Below are positions 38,759 to 47,176 of a stretch of DNA of 64,000 nucleotides, one piece after another. The position numbers and the translations under genes were made by a program. Numbering within the stretch: the first letter of the stretch is position 1; each line of letters opens with the position of its first letter. The DNA comes from Erinaceus europaeus (Eukaryota; Chordata; Mammalia; Eulipotyphla; Erinaceidae): assembly GCF_950295315.1 (NCBI RefSeq), contig NC_080170.1, positions 93,480,054-93,544,053 of the forward strand, read 5' to 3'. The notes beneath the pieces were generated by a model. That model ran no database searches, had not been told where the DNA came from, and saw nothing but the letters and a program-made list of their open reading frames with translations.

Positions 38759-41700
38759 TTTCTTTCTTTCTTAGCAGTTCAGTACTGACCTATCTTGAAT
38801 GCTTCATTATGTTTATTGCTGGGACTTTGATGCTATGAAAAATAATGTCATGCGAACAGGGAAATACATTCTTTCCATACAACATTCAGTGTGTCAAGTG
38901 AATCTAGTTATAGGCAATATATATTTTTTTCTCCAGCCAATATTTTTCAATCTATTCTCACAACTGTCCATCTTCTTGAGAGCAACAGTCATTTTTAAGC
39001 CAAAATGAGTAGGCAAAATTAAGTACAAAAATCTTCTGAGATAAACTAAAATTGTATCAAAGAATAGTTTCTAAGGAACTGGAAGGCTGCAGGAATGAAT
39101 GACTATTTAATGGCAAAGAAAGCAGAAAGGGAGGGACTGGAGATGCTGACAGGGCCATAAGGAAGCAACTGTAAGGCTGGAAAACAAAACAGCTTTTCAA
39201 GACAAAATGACCTTGCTCACTAACCAAGTGGAAAACAAGGACTTGAGTTATGCTAGAGAAACAAAAACCCTATATATATTTTTTCTCTTTTAAAGCCATA
39301 AGACAAATTTGCAACTATGGACAGATCTGATCACACATCAGTAATATGGTGTGGACCTCCTAAATGTTTAATATATGGGCCAATAGCAAGAATTCACTTA
39401 TTTAGTCAGTGAAGCACTTTCCACATCTGTATGTTTTCCTTTTAAAAAAGATGTATTTAATTAGATAAAGACCTAATAACCAAAATGCACAAAGAGCTCA
39501 GTAAACTTAATAACAAAAGAACAAACAAACAAACAAAAACCCATTAGCTAATAGGGCGAAGGCATAGGCAGAAATTTCACTGAGGAAGAGATCCAGAGGG
39601 CCAACAGATACATGAGAAGGTGCTCAGTCACTGATTATCAGAGAAATGCAATTAAAGACAACAATAAGATACTACTTTACACCTGTGAGATGCTTTTTAC
39701 TAGAAAAGACACTAACAACAAATGTTAGAGAGGATGCAGGGTGGGAAGGAACTCTTTGCACTACCGGTGGGAGTGTAAATTAGTCCAACCCTTGTGGAAA
39801 ACATTCTGGATATTTCTCAGGACACTAAAAATAGACCTACTCTATGTCCCAGCAATTTCTCTTTTGGGGATTTATCCAAAGGAAACAAAAACAACTATTA
39901 GAAGAGATCTATGTATACCTTTGTTCATAGCAGCTCAGTTTGTAATAGTCCAAACCTAGAAGCAATCCAGATAACCAATGACAGATGATTGGGTTAAAAA
40001 AAAACTGTGGTATATTTACCCAATAGAATGCTACTCAACTGTTGAAAATGGTGGAATTGTCTCCTTTGTATCCTCTTGGATGGAACTTGAGGACATCATG
40101 TTGAGTGAGATAAGACAAAAAGAGAAGGATAAATATCGAATGATCTCACTTATTAAGTGGGACTTAACAAATAGGGATGGGAAGGGAGAACACAAAGTGA
40201 AGCATTAACCAGTGTATTGCAGCAAAGCAAAGGACTCTGAGGAGGGAGGGAGAGGGAAGGGAGGAAGAAAACTTTGAGGGCCTGATACATAATGAAATTG
40301 TATACACGTATCAGTGACTGCACGGTAAAGCATTAATTCCCCCCTCAATAAAAAATGAAGAAAAATAAAAGAAGTTTTTATTTCAAATGAGAGGAAGAAG
40401 CCAGGGTATCAATCTAGTACTTGCAATGTTAGGGATCAAACGGGGAGCTTTAGGCATATGAGTCTTGTGAGCTGCCAAGTAGTTTCCAATTTTCTTCTGT
40501 ATGTGAAATAGGACTGTTTGACTTTTAATAAATGCCCTATTGAGATGGAACATGCTGAGCTTAAGACTTTCCTCTACTCTCACAGCTAAGGAAGTCCTTA
40601 TTGAATACCTAGCTTGACTCTATTTTCTCAGAAAAAGCCACCCATCTCTCACTCTTCTAATCTGTTCTTGTGGAACCATCGGGTGTGATATTAGTCTAGG
40701 TGGCACGGTACAGTGCAGAGTGCTTGACTATTTCCTGTTTTCTCCTGAGTGATCCGGTGTAAAGGTGCCTTGTCATGCAGAAATGAATGGCTGTCCAGCT
40801 TATAAAAATATCTGGAAACTGCACTTCCAGTCACCCAGGTCCAATGTATAAGTAACAGAGTATACAGTGAGCACATCTAGATGATGATCGCTAGCTGCTG
40901 CCTCCACCTTGGTAAACCTGACTATTGTCATGTATGAACTTAAAATACAGAAATATTACAGAAGCAAATGATTATTAACTTTGTAAGTACTTAAAACTTG
41001 GTGCATCTTTTTTTGCTCATGAATATTCTGTACTATACCCATTGTTCCTCTAGTTTAATCAAAACATTTCATTAGAAATTTGACTATATTCCTTTTTTCT
41101 TTAAAAGGTTTTGCCATGTGCTCTGTTGGCTATACACTGTATCTAACACTGTAATGTCAGAGGGGACTATAGTTCATGAAATAGAAAGTGGAGTTTTGCA
41201 GGCTTGGGGGTATGGATCGACTTGCCAACACCCATGTCCAACAGAGAAGCAATTACAGAAGCCAGAACTCCTACTTTCTGCACCCCAAAACAACCTTGAT
41301 CCCTACTCCCAGTAGGGAAGAAGTGATAGGAGGATGAAGATAAGAGGGACTCTGAACTCCAGCTCCAACAGCACCCAGAGAGAAAGAGGAGGAAAAGGAG
41401 AGGGACATATGGAGGTGGTAATGTTGTCATTAGTGGCTTGCAGGGGAAGAGAGGATTGGATAAGAAAAAAAAAGGGGGGGGGACAATTATGTATAAATAT
41501 AGATTGATAGTTGTAGAGATGATAGTTGGCCCATGTCTACAATCTTAGCCGAACGGTGGTGGTCTGCAGTGGGGAGATTGAAGATTCAGAACCCAGGTGG
41601 TAGGAATGGAGTGGATTTAAACCCTAACTGACATGTAACTTTGTAAATCAATATTAAATCACTAATAAAATTAAAAAACAAAAGATAAAAAAGAATAGAG

Positions 41701-44415
41701 TTTTAAGAAGACTTGGAGGTAGAATTTTGATATGAACTTGGCATTCATCATTGATTAACTGTGTAACTTGATTATTTCACTTTTCTTAGTCTCACTTTTT
41801 CCTTTTTTCTGTTTTTTTTTTTAATTTTTTTTAGTCTCACTTTTCTTTCCAACATGGGAATCATAACACCTACTTCAGTAATTGGGAGTGTTGAGTTAAA
41901 GTAGCATGTGGCAAATCTCTGACAAATAATAATGACCTGAAGTAGTAGTATTGGTGTTTGCTATTTTATTATAGAGGACAATGTTGAGTTAACGGCTCAA
42001 AAGGTTGTTTTTTCTTTTAATCAAATCATGACACTTGAAGTTCTGATTTTTTCATTAGCAAATCAGTTTCAATGTGCATATGCTACTATTTTGAGAAAAT
42101 CAATAATATAATAATATGGGGACTCTACTCATAAATTTAATTACTTGAGTAAGGTTCTTCATCATTTTTGGATTTAGCATTCCCATTAGAAATAAAGATA
42201 ATGAGATCCTCTCCCTACTTAGATTAAATTAAGTTCTAGACAAATGCAATTTGTTAGGCAACTACTCTGCAACAAAGAGAACTTGTTTTTAAATAATAGA
42301 AGCAAAACAAAATTAATAATTTTCCCTTGATAAGCTGGACTTCAGGGATATGCAGATAAATAAGCTACAATTTTTCTTTTCTTTTTACAAAAATAGTATT
42401 TATTTATTATTGGATAGAACTAGAAATTGAGAAAGTTGGGGAAGCTAGAGAAGAAGAGAGACAGAGAGACACCTGCATCCCTACTTTACCACTTGTGAAG
42501 CTTGCCCCCTATAGATGGGGACCTGGGGCTTAAACCCAGGTCCTTGCACACTGTAATATGTGCGTTTAACCCGGTGTGCCACTGCCTGCTCCCATTTTTT
42601 CATTTTTTTAAATTAATTTTTTTCTCTTTTATTCTGAGCTCTGCTCAACTTTGGTTGGTGTTGGGGATTGAACCTGAGATCTCAAAGCCTCAGGCAGGAA
42701 AGTCTTACATAGCCATTGTACTATCTCCCAGAACTGGACTAAACTTTTAAAATAAATTCAGGGAGGGAGTGAAGGAGCAAAAGGTCAGTTTGAGCTGTTG
42801 TTTCTTACTTGAAACCTCTATGATTTAGAACGTCCTGTAAACTAGTTATTCATGTAATTAATAATATAGTTCTAGAGACTCGAGTCTCTTCAGCCTATAG
42901 ACAGTACAGGTATCTTTGCTGAGATCTGCAGGCTAACCCAGAAGTGTCAGTGCTCCTCCACCTGTGGCTTCTGATTTTCAACTTGTTAATTCATGTATTT
43001 CAACAGCAAACTTTTAAATTTTATTTAATTTGGAAGTGAAGCCAGTTAGACCAGTTGTCTTAATAGGTAGACTAATTTGTCTTGCAGCTGGATTGAAAGT
43101 CAATTCAAACTTGTTTCTTAAGAAAGACTGTGGAAGCAATGTTGTAGAGCTACTTTTTCCTTTTTTCTAGGTATTTCTAGCCTCAAGGTGCTCTCACTAA
43201 CTGTGGACTAGACGCAGTGCTTTTAGTCTTGCAGTCACCCACCATCACTCACTATAAAGTCAATCACATGGATCAGTAGTCAAGGCAAAGCATTAACTGA
43301 TGGAGTAAAACCAGCCCATGACTTCTATTTACAGTGTGTTTCTCATTCACTCATTTAAAGGTGCCAGCCTCACTTTCCCCTTTTCAAGATAAGGGCTATA
43401 ATTGGGAGTGATTGCACATACCTAGATCATAATTTCTTAACAATAGTTTAGATAAAATATTCTAACTTATTTATTAAGAAAACATGCAAAATGCAAAGTG
43501 CAACACTGATGGCTAAAACAAAGCTCACTATTAGAATGATTCATACGCTTAGGAATAGAATATTAATTACACACATATAATTGAAAATTAAGCTCATCAG
43601 AAAAAACAATTATTCAGGTTGTGTGTGTGTGTACTGCTCAGTTCCAGTTTATGTTGGTGCTTGGGGATTGAACTTGGGATAGCAGAGCCTCAGGCATGAA
43701 AGTCTTTTTGCATAACAATTATGGTGTCTCCCCCCGTCAAATTTATTCTGATTTAATCACCTTCATTTGAGGTATTTGTAAATCAGAGAGAATTAACTGT
43801 GAATTTTACACCTTTGTAAGTATTTTCAGTTTTCATCAGAAGAAGAATAAATCACCTCAGTTCATTTTAGATACAAGTCACTGAATTACAGGGTCAATTT
43901 TGCAGCAAATCATCTGGCCTTCAGTGCCTTCCTTGATCTTTCTGTAAAACACCACTTCTCTCAACTAGTGTTTGCCCTAAAGGTTAATGAATTCACACTC
44001 ACATTAAAGAATTTGAGGTCTACTCATCATAGTACTATGAAAGTGCTACAGTTTCTAAAAGGCATTTAAAATGTTTCTTTGTTCAAGGACACTACAGCAC
44101 TTAATGTGGAGGCAGCTGTTCAATAGAATTTTTAGAAATAGTTACATTTTAATACTTTAATACACAATTAGAAATAAGATGATCATACCCAGAGTTAACA
44201 CCATCATGTTCAAAATCAAAGCATGACACAAAGATTTGTTTTCGCCAATGTTACAGAATTGGTGTATGGATAAAACATATCTGTAAATTTCTTTAAAAAG
44301 TTAAAAGGAGCTTTCAACCTAACAGTGATAAAAGACATGATAAATAAAGAAGAAATATGTTCTTACCTAGAAGCAATGTTGCATAGAGAATCACTTGAAG
44401 CAATTTATAAGCCAT
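20439..44415 (-). CDS. C3orf85: C3orf85-like small secreted protein gene, three coding exons
   Basis: Three minus-strand segments join in frame through GT-AG introns: 44415-44367, 23003-22870 and 20528-20439. They make 90 codons plus TAA. The product starts [10 protein letters not shown] and has a hydrophobic signal peptide to about residue 20 (LLLGALG, then APF). Next come a Lys-Arg pair at 36-37 and a Trp-containing, probably helical C-terminal half ending GTAQ. The mature part has no cysteine. Intron phases are 1 and 0; intron lengths are 21,363 and 2,341 bp. The gene is divergent to MORC1, as I recall for human C3orf85 in 3q13. The name rests on recalled similarity and synteny, so it is less sure than the gene itself. 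Function is unknown; the leader suggests secretion. The large intron is full of SINEs and a 4.5-kb L1, yet every exon junction is clean, which argues for a live gene. Confidence 0.75.
20845..21300 (+). mobile_element. SINE-Ib copy with internal GAA expansion
   Basis: Head GAGTATACATGTTACCATGC, AGTTTAAGTCCCCGGC, GAGTGGTGAAGTAGTGCTC; the tail end GTGCATACACCCAGCCCTAG lies beyond 220 bp of GAA/GGA. Confidence 0.8.
21013..21233 (+). repeat. (GAA)n/(GGA)n microsatellite inside a SINE
   Basis: Imperfect GGA/GAA to about 21130, then about 100 bp of pure GAA. Confidence 0.95.
21340..21585 (+). mobile_element. SINE-Ib copy, diverged
   Basis: GTGTACACATTACCATGAGC, CAGGGTTCAAGTCACTAGCC, GAAAGCTTCATAAGCAGTG, ending in a CA run. 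Confidence 0.65.
21586..22655. other. C3orf85 intron DNA, nothing recognised
   Basis: AT-rich, no clear repeat. A possible SINE remnant lies near 21770-21900. Confidence 0.4.
22656..22810 (+). mobile_element. SINE fragment, family uncertain
   Basis: GTGGCTCAGTGGGTACAGC head and a CT-rich middle; box B is degraded. Confidence 0.4.
22870..23003 (-). CDS. C3orf85: C3orf85 middle coding exon
   Basis: The acceptor ends ATTACAG and the donor begins GTATTTG on the minus strand. The 134-bp exon completes the split Gly codon and adds 44 residues, beginning [15 protein letters not shown] and ending ILADQ, in phase 0. It holds the likely signal-peptidase site (ALG/APF) and the Lys-Arg pair. No repeat family covers it. 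Confidence 0.75.
23090..23218 (+). mobile_element. SINE-II copy
   Basis: GACCAGCATAATGGTTATGC, GAGGTTCAATCCCCATA, and a GT-run at the end. Confidence 0.8.
23365..23612 (+). mobile_element. Type-C L1 3'-UTR-like element
   Basis: GGGAGTATGGATCAACATGC, AGCAGAGAAACAATTAAAG, GGATGGGACACTGTACTC and terminal AATCACTAATAAAAAA. Confidence 0.65.
23660..23840 (+). mobile_element. MIR fragment
   Basis: Order of TTTTAGCTCTATTAC, AATCTCCTTGTTACAG and ACTATAAGGATTAGATAAA fits MIR. Confidence 0.5.
24143..24296 (-). mobile_element. SINE-III copy
   Basis: CAGATGTCACTCTGGTACATG, GGGGATTGAACTCAGGAGC, CACTGCGCCACCTCCC. Confidence 0.9.
24508..24650 (+). mobile_element. SINE-II copy
   Basis: ACATAGCATAATGACTATGC, TAGATTCCATCTCTAG, TGAGCAGTACTCTGG. 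Confidence 0.78.
24829..24892. repeat. Three-unit tandem repeat
   Basis: AAAACTATCCCTATGGAAC occurs twice and, with one change, a third time. Confidence 0.85.
24951..25107 (+). mobile_element. SINE-III, full-length
   Basis: Head GGAGGTGGCGCAGTGG, box B GAGTTCAATCCCCGG, tail AATAAAATAAAT. Exact duplication AAACATGTTTGGGTA at 24936-24950 and 25108-25122. Confidence 0.93.
25165..25375 (-). mobile_element. MIR fragment
   Basis: Reverse MIR order (ACTTGAATTACCTTATATAA, ACAAGGGAACTAAATCACAG), heavily diverged. Confidence 0.45.
25397..25548 (+). repeat. (GAA/GGA)n purine repeat
   Basis: About 150 bp of mixed GAA and GGA triplets; not clearly inside a mobile element. Confidence 0.92.
25549..26144. 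other. Unrecognised C3orf85 intron DNA
   Basis: No supported feature. Confidence 0.4.
26157..26380 (-). mobile_element. SINE-Ib copy
   Basis: Complete; duplication AGAACTTGTCCT (26145-26156) and AGAACTTGTTCCT (26381-26393). Confidence 0.92.
26394..27094. other. Unrecognised C3orf85 intron DNA
   Basis: A short C-run/CA-run lies near 26565; nothing else recognised. Confidence 0.4.
27095..27690 (+). mobile_element. Old L1 3' end split by a SINE
   Basis: ORF2-tail sequence (TGTTAAGTGAGATAAGC) and a 3' UTR ending in AACTGTACTGTAAATCATTAA. It is interrupted by the SINE at 27138-27347. Confidence 0.65.
27138..27347 (+). mobile_element. SINE-Ib copy inside an old L1
   Basis: Exact duplication AAAGAATATGTA (27126-27137, 27348-27359). 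The head has GATGACACACCTGGTTGAG and box B GGGTTCAAGATCC. Confidence 0.92.
27928..28222 (+). mobile_element. SINE-Ib/I copy, long form
   Basis: GGCAGTGGTGCACTAGGTTAAG, CCCGGTTCAAGTCCCC, CT-rich middle, and 3' block CACCCAGCCACAGTGATACC. Confidence 0.85.
28462..28592 (+). mobile_element. SINE-II copy
   Basis: GTTAGCATAATGGTTATGC, CATGTTCAGTCCCCC, GAGCAGTGCTCTAG, A-tail. Confidence 0.9.
28782..28916 (-). mobile_element. SINE-II copy
   Basis: Long T-run, TTACCAGAGCACTGATTAGC, GATTGAACCTATGAC, TTTGCATAACCATTATGC. Confidence 0.9.
28995..29160 (-). mobile_element. Old L1-type 3' UTR fragment
   Basis: The CAGGCTATACGTTAATAGG segment and the CCTCCCCACCCCACAGTG segment resemble 36862-37205. Confidence 0.4.
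29161..30069. other. Unrecognised C3orf85 intron DNA
   Basis: AT-rich; no feature supported. Confidence 0.4.
30070..30205 (-). mobile_element. MIR fragment
   Basis: ATGAGAAAAATGACACCCAG, TTTCTCAAGGTCACATAATA, AGTCAGTAGCAGTGCTGG: reverse MIR. Confidence 0.65.
30833..31031 (-). mobile_element. SINE-Ib copy
   Basis: TTATTTATTATTGAATAGAG, CCTGCAGGTGGGGACCAGG, CTTGAACCTGGGTCC, GATGCACCACCACCTGGCC. Confidence 0.92.
31047..31177 (-). mobile_element. SINE-I/Ib fragment truncated at the L1 #2 edge
   Basis: (ATT)n tail, GTGGATAGGACAGAGAGAAG, CTTGTGAAGTGACCCCCCTG; the tRNA-like head is missing. Confidence 0.75.
31213..31635 (+). pseudogene. L1 ORF1 C-terminal part
   Basis: Without an initiator ATG, codons from 31213 read [11 protein letters not shown], then [28 protein letters not shown] and [12 protein letters not shown]. 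After them come [20 protein letters not shown] and the terminal [12 protein letters not shown] and TAA at 31633. This matches the L1 ORF1p RRM/C-terminal domain, the RNA-binding chaperone of the L1 particle. One in-frame TAG lies at 31444-31446. Confidence 0.88.
31692..35490 (+). pseudogene. L1 ORF2 (endonuclease-reverse transcriptase), frameshifted
   Basis: It starts [20 protein letters not shown]. The endonuclease shows CLQETHL, GDFS and SRIDH, and RT shows [23 protein letters not shown] and FVDDM. The C-terminal Cys/His region shows CWRGCG and LLHCWWEC. Breaks: an A5 run at 31956-31960 shifts frame; TGA at 32510-32512; stops near 32660 and 32923; a shift near 33545; and a small deletion near 35395 that alters the C-terminus. 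The longest open piece is 629 codons (33548-35437). FVDDM replaces the usual FADD, and GDFS replaces GDFN. Confidence 0.9.
35744..36690. other. Unrecognised C3orf85 intron DNA
   Basis: No supported feature. Confidence 0.4.
36691..36834 (-). mobile_element. SINE-II copy with (TTTTG)n tail
   Basis: A TTTTG pentamer array (36693-36725) forms the reverse tail; then CACTGCTCAGCTCTGGTTTA and GATTAAACCTGGAACTC. Confidence 0.9.
36862..37205 (-). mobile_element. Old L1-type 3' end fragment
   Basis: Contains GATTAGTAGTGGTTTACTAGG, then reverse-oriented ORF2-tail landmarks (TTATTTCACTAAGCATAATC). Confidence 0.6.
37678..37958 (+). mobile_element. SINE-I copy with shortened head
   Basis: Exact duplication AAGAAGTCAAAAG (37665-37677, 37959-37971). 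About 20 bp of the A-box region is missing (GGTAGCACATGGTGGCGC). Confidence 0.92.
38443..38660 (-). mobile_element. SINE-Ib copy
   Basis: (ATT)n/(ACT)n tail, TAGTTACTGGATACAGACAG, CTTGAATCTGAGTCC, GGGTATGCCACTGCCCA. Confidence 0.82.
38690..38773. repeat. (CTTT)n microsatellite
   Basis: About 20 CTTT units next to the SINE-Ib head. Confidence 0.95.
38774..39439. other. Unrecognised C3orf85 intron DNA
   Basis: No supported feature. Confidence 0.4.
39440..40372 (+). mobile_element. Older L1 3' end (ORF2 tail and 3' UTR)
   Basis: It contains ORF2 C-terminal sequence ([23 protein letters not shown]) with frameshifts. The Cys residues of the zinc-like region are partly lost. A 3' UTR follows, ending TAAAGCATTAATTCC and AATAAA. 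Confidence 0.85.
40373..41194. other. Unrecognised C3orf85 intron DNA
   Basis: No repeat recognised; 40690-40910 is GC-richer than its surroundings. Confidence 0.35.
41195..41690 (+). mobile_element. Type-C L1 3'-UTR-like element, variant 3' half
   Basis: The 5' block matches other copies (GGATCGACTTGCCAACACCC). The 3' half differs but ends AATCACTAATAAAATTAAAA. Confidence 0.55.
41720..41930 (+). mobile_element. MIR copy with a T-rich insertion
   Basis: GATTAACTGTGTAACTTGAT, CACTTTTCTTAGTCTCAC (duplicated around a T-run), CAACATGGGAATCATAAC: MIR order. Confidence 0.6.
42387..42592 (-). mobile_element. SINE-Ib copy
   Basis: TATTTATTATTGGATAGAAC, GGGGCTTAAACCCAGG, CCGGTGTGCCACTGCCTGC. Confidence 0.9.
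42630..42735 (-). mobile_element. SINE-II copy
   Basis: GAGCTCTGCTCAACTTTGG, GGGATTGAACCTGAGATC, ACATAGCCATTGTACTATC. Confidence 0.82.
42736..43620. other. Unrecognised C3orf85 intron DNA
   Basis: No supported feature. Confidence 0.4.
43621..43738 (-). mobile_element. SINE-II copy
   Basis: GT-run, GTACTGCTCAGTTCCAG, GGGGATTGAACTTGGG, TTTGCATAACAATTATGG. Confidence 0.88.
43739..44366. other. C3orf85 intron next to the start exon, nothing recognised
   Basis: No repeat or further exon recognised. Confidence 0.4.
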
Positions 44416-44419
44416 ATTC
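44367..44419 (-). CDS. C3orf85: C3orf85 exon with start codon and signal peptide
   Basis: On the minus strand an acceptor (pyrimidine-rich tract ending CCCAAACAG) is followed by GA and the ATG at 44415-44413. Sixteen codons encode [16 protein letters not shown], then one base of a Gly codon, then the donor GTAAGA. The exon ends in phase 1. The 16 residues are a typical signal-peptide start. No other ATG lies between this acceptor and the start. Confidence 0.75.
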
Positions 44420-44514
44420 CTGTTTGGGAAAGAAAGATTTTATTTAATTGTGACTGAGTGAAGCTTTAGGGCATATCAGGTCCTTCTTGGGGGTGTGAAG
44501 AATTTGCTGCATAC

Positions 44515-44550
44515 CTGGAAGGTCTGGAGCTAAAACAAGTCAGAAGGAGA
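44515..44550 (-). other. C3orf85: Probable C3orf85 5' untranslated leader exon
   Basis: A donor-like CCAG/GTATGC at 44515/44514 sits 95 bp upstream of the acceptor of the start-codon exon. The TATA-like box at 44571-44580 places transcription start near 44545-44550. The leader is therefore about 30-36 nt and noncoding. The 95-bp intron is short but workable. An unspliced leader is the alternative. Confidence 0.5.
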
Positions 44551-44570
44551 CTGTTGCTTGAGATGGTTTC

Positions 44571-44580
44571 TTTATATAAC
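44571..44580 (-). promoter_or_regulatory. TATA box of the C3orf85-like gene
   Basis: GTTATATAAA on the minus strand lies about 25-30 bp before the inferred leader exon and about 155 bp before the ATG. A DR1-like AGTCCAAAGGGTA lies just upstream (44592-44604) and resembles an HNF4-type nuclear receptor site. Confidence 0.5.
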
Positions 44581-44714
44581 TCCTGCCTTTTTACCCTTTG
44601 GACTTTTTTGGACTGACTTTTCACAGGCTGTTCTTATATGGACCATGTACTTATTTGCTAATTTCACTGTTCACACAGACTACTGTTAAAAAAAGGGGGG
44701 GGGGGTATTTATAC

Positions 44715-44782
44715 ATTGCTGGTAGCAGATCTGCTTCACCCCTTGGCAAAGCTTTCCCCCTACAGGTGGGACCCCCATTATT
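44715..44782 (-). mobile_element. SINE-Ib fragment near the C3orf85 promoter
   Basis: CAGATCTGCTTCACCCCTTGG and GCTTTCCCCCTACAGGTGGG only. Confidence 0.6.
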
Positions 44783-45084
44783 CAACTTTGAAGGTGCTTA
44801 GGGAGTTTTGTTGTAATTGTTTGTTTTGCTTATTTGCATGACATCACCTCTTCCAGACTGATTTTTTTTCACCTTTTTTTACTTCAGATGGAGACAGGGA
44901 GAGAGGGACATACAGAGAAGTCCCCTTCCCATGCCATAACATTCTCATGTGGTGCCAGGGTTCAAAAATGGCTATGGATGGCAGTACACATACTCCTGTG
45001 CCTTGCAAGTGAGTTATTCTTCAAGCCCTCCTTAACTTTGGACCTAAAGGAAAGCTGTCTGGAGGGTAGGGAAGAGCACAACTG

Positions 45085-45225
45085 CATCCTATCTCCTTAT
45101 CTCATTTAATCCTCATGACAAATATACAGTGAAGATAGTATTATTAGCTATAGATGAATAAGTGAGACTCAGAAAAATTTCCTAAGTTATCCAAAAAGTT
45201 CTCAGAGGTTACAGGGTGAAACCTT
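45085..45225 (-). mobile_element. MIR fragment
   Basis: CTCATTTAATCCTCATGACA, ATAGATGAATAAGTGAGACT: reverse MIR. Confidence 0.6.
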
Positions 45226-45550
45226 CCTCCAGAAGTAGAGCAGTTGGTTATGCACAGAGGCCTATGCCAGTGAAATGAAAAATGTTAAATAACTGTGATC
45301 TCAACTTAGCCCATAAGTGAATGTGACCTAAGCAACTAACTTTCATCGAAGAGGCTTAGTTATGTTACAAGTTCCTATAGTGGGGCCAGAAAATACTATT
45401 CTTCATGGTGAATGAAGCCACTTTGATCTACCAAATTTGCCTGATCTTTCATCCAACTGCTTGCCTTGGGCTATGATTTCCTCTGTTATACTTATATATG
45501 TACATTTAACATACATATCTTAAATCCCTCTTGTATATTTAACATATATA
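45226..45550. other. Unrecognised intergenic DNA
   Basis: No supported feature. Confidence 0.4.
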
Positions 45551-45551
45551 T

Positions 45552-45553
<2 letters not shown>

Positions 45554-45608
<55 letters not shown>
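45554..45608. repeat. (CA)n(TA)n compound microsatellite
   Basis: About 19 CA units then about 8 TA units. Confidence 0.95.
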
Positions 45609-45644
45609 CACAGCCCTCTGATTCTCAGCTTTGTCTATAGGCTA

Positions 45645-45822
45645 TTCTGGGTTGTGGTGTGTACCTGGTTGAGTGCACATGTTACAATGTGCAAGGAGCC
45701 AGGTTCAAGCCCCCAGTCCTCACCTTGGGGAGGTGTGCAGGAATCTCTCAGTTTCTTCCTCCCTCTATCTACCCTCCTCTCCATTTCTCTCAATCTCTGT
45801 TCAATAAATAAATAAATTCTGA
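45645..45822 (+). mobile_element. SINE-Ib copy, internally shortened
   Basis: GTGTACCTGGTTGAGTGCAC, CAGGTTCAAGCCCCCAG, AATAAATAAATAAATTC; lacks the CTTCACAAGTGGTGAAG block. Confidence 0.85.
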
Positions 45823-46336
45823 TAAGTGATGAGGGGGGCACGATCCTTCATTGCATGACACAATAGCATTATCAGAATCAGTAAAAGATGAAGAGTCAAT
45901 CAGTAAGTTAGAGGAGGAGAGATTATCAACCCTTATAAATAAATACTGTCCTGAACTTTTAGCAGCATTAAACCTTTTGAAAATAAGTTGGAGAAAGCAC
46001 TTAGTGTGGGAAATTACTTGATATTCCTGAAGAGTTGGTGCACATGAATAAATTTTGACCATAAAACCTGGTAGAATAGTCAATTTGATGTGGGCTTGAT
46101 TGCAGAAGGGTTTATTATCACATATTCTAAAACAGATAATGTGTCATTACTATCAGGTCAAATCTCTTAAAGTTACTACTTCCTTCCTCATTCTGAAGGA
46201 ACATCCCATATATCCAGGGATATTATTTGACATCAAGACATAATGATGGAACAACTACATTTCAAGAAGAAAATAAGTTTCTTTAAGCCTTATGCTACAA
46301 ACAGAAAACATCGCACTTTTTCCTTTTTTTTTTTTA
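45823..46336. other. Unrecognised intergenic DNA
   Basis: No supported feature. Confidence 0.4.
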
Positions 46337-46452
46337 ATATTTTATTTATTAGTGAGAAAGAAGGAGAGAGAAAGAACCAGACATGTGTACATGTGCTGTC
46401 AGAGATTGAAGGTGGGACCTCATGTTTGAGTGTCCAATGCCTCTCAGACCAC
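46337..46452 (-). mobile_element. SINE-III copy
   Basis: ATTTTATTTATTAGTGAGAA, AGACATGTGTACATGTGC, GACCTCATGTTTGAGTGTCC. Confidence 0.8.
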
Positions 46453-46761
46453 CAGAAAACATTTCTCTAGTGAGGTTCAGTATGTGAGATTCAAACCCAG
46501 CTGGTATAACACAGAAATGTAATAGGTACAATACTGTTTTACATTAGAAATGGAATTTTTCTTAAATTTTGTATAAAATGAAGACCAGATCAAGGCAAAC
46601 TGGAGGAATCATCTGTCTTTAGCTTTTCCCTTCCCCTGTTGAGCCTTCAATAATGCTATTCCCAGGGTAGCTGGGAAGATGTACCCACTGTATATTAGTA
46701 ATAGAAGCTAGTTCAATATGGGGAAGTTAGCTAAAGCACTGGAGAAATGAATTCTGCCCTT

Positions 46762-46940
46762 GATTTAATTTTTTTTCAGATAGAGAGAAATTGAGGAGGT
46801 GGAGACAGAGAGAGACACCTGCAGCCATGCTTCACCACTTATGAGGCTTTCCCCTTTCTGGTGGAAACCAGGACCTTGAACCCAGATCTTTGTGCATTAT
46901 AACGTGTGTGCTCAACCAGGTACACCTCAACCTGCCCCCC
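46762..46940 (-). mobile_element. SINE-Ib copy
   Basis: CCTGCAGCCATGCTTCACC, CTTGAACCCAGATCTTTG, CTCAACCAGGTACACCTC. Confidence 0.85.
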
Positions 46941-47047
46941 TTCATTTTCTTTTTTGGCATTACTGGTACAGATTTAAAGATTGCCATGCTTTGAGCTTTA
47001 GGCTTAATGTGGTTTAGAAATACAGATCTATATGAGCATTTTTATTT

Positions 47048-47176
47048 TTATTATTTTTTTTACCAGATCATTGCTCAACTCTAGCTTATGGTAGCTACAG
47101 GGTATTGAGCCTTGGATCATGGAGCCTCGGGCACGAAAGCCTCTTTGAATAACCATGATGCTATCTACCCCTGCCT
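47048..47176 (-). mobile_element. SINE-II copy
   Basis: TTACCAGATCATTGCTCAAC, GGTATTGAGCCTTGG, TTGAATAACCATGATGC. Confidence 0.82.
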
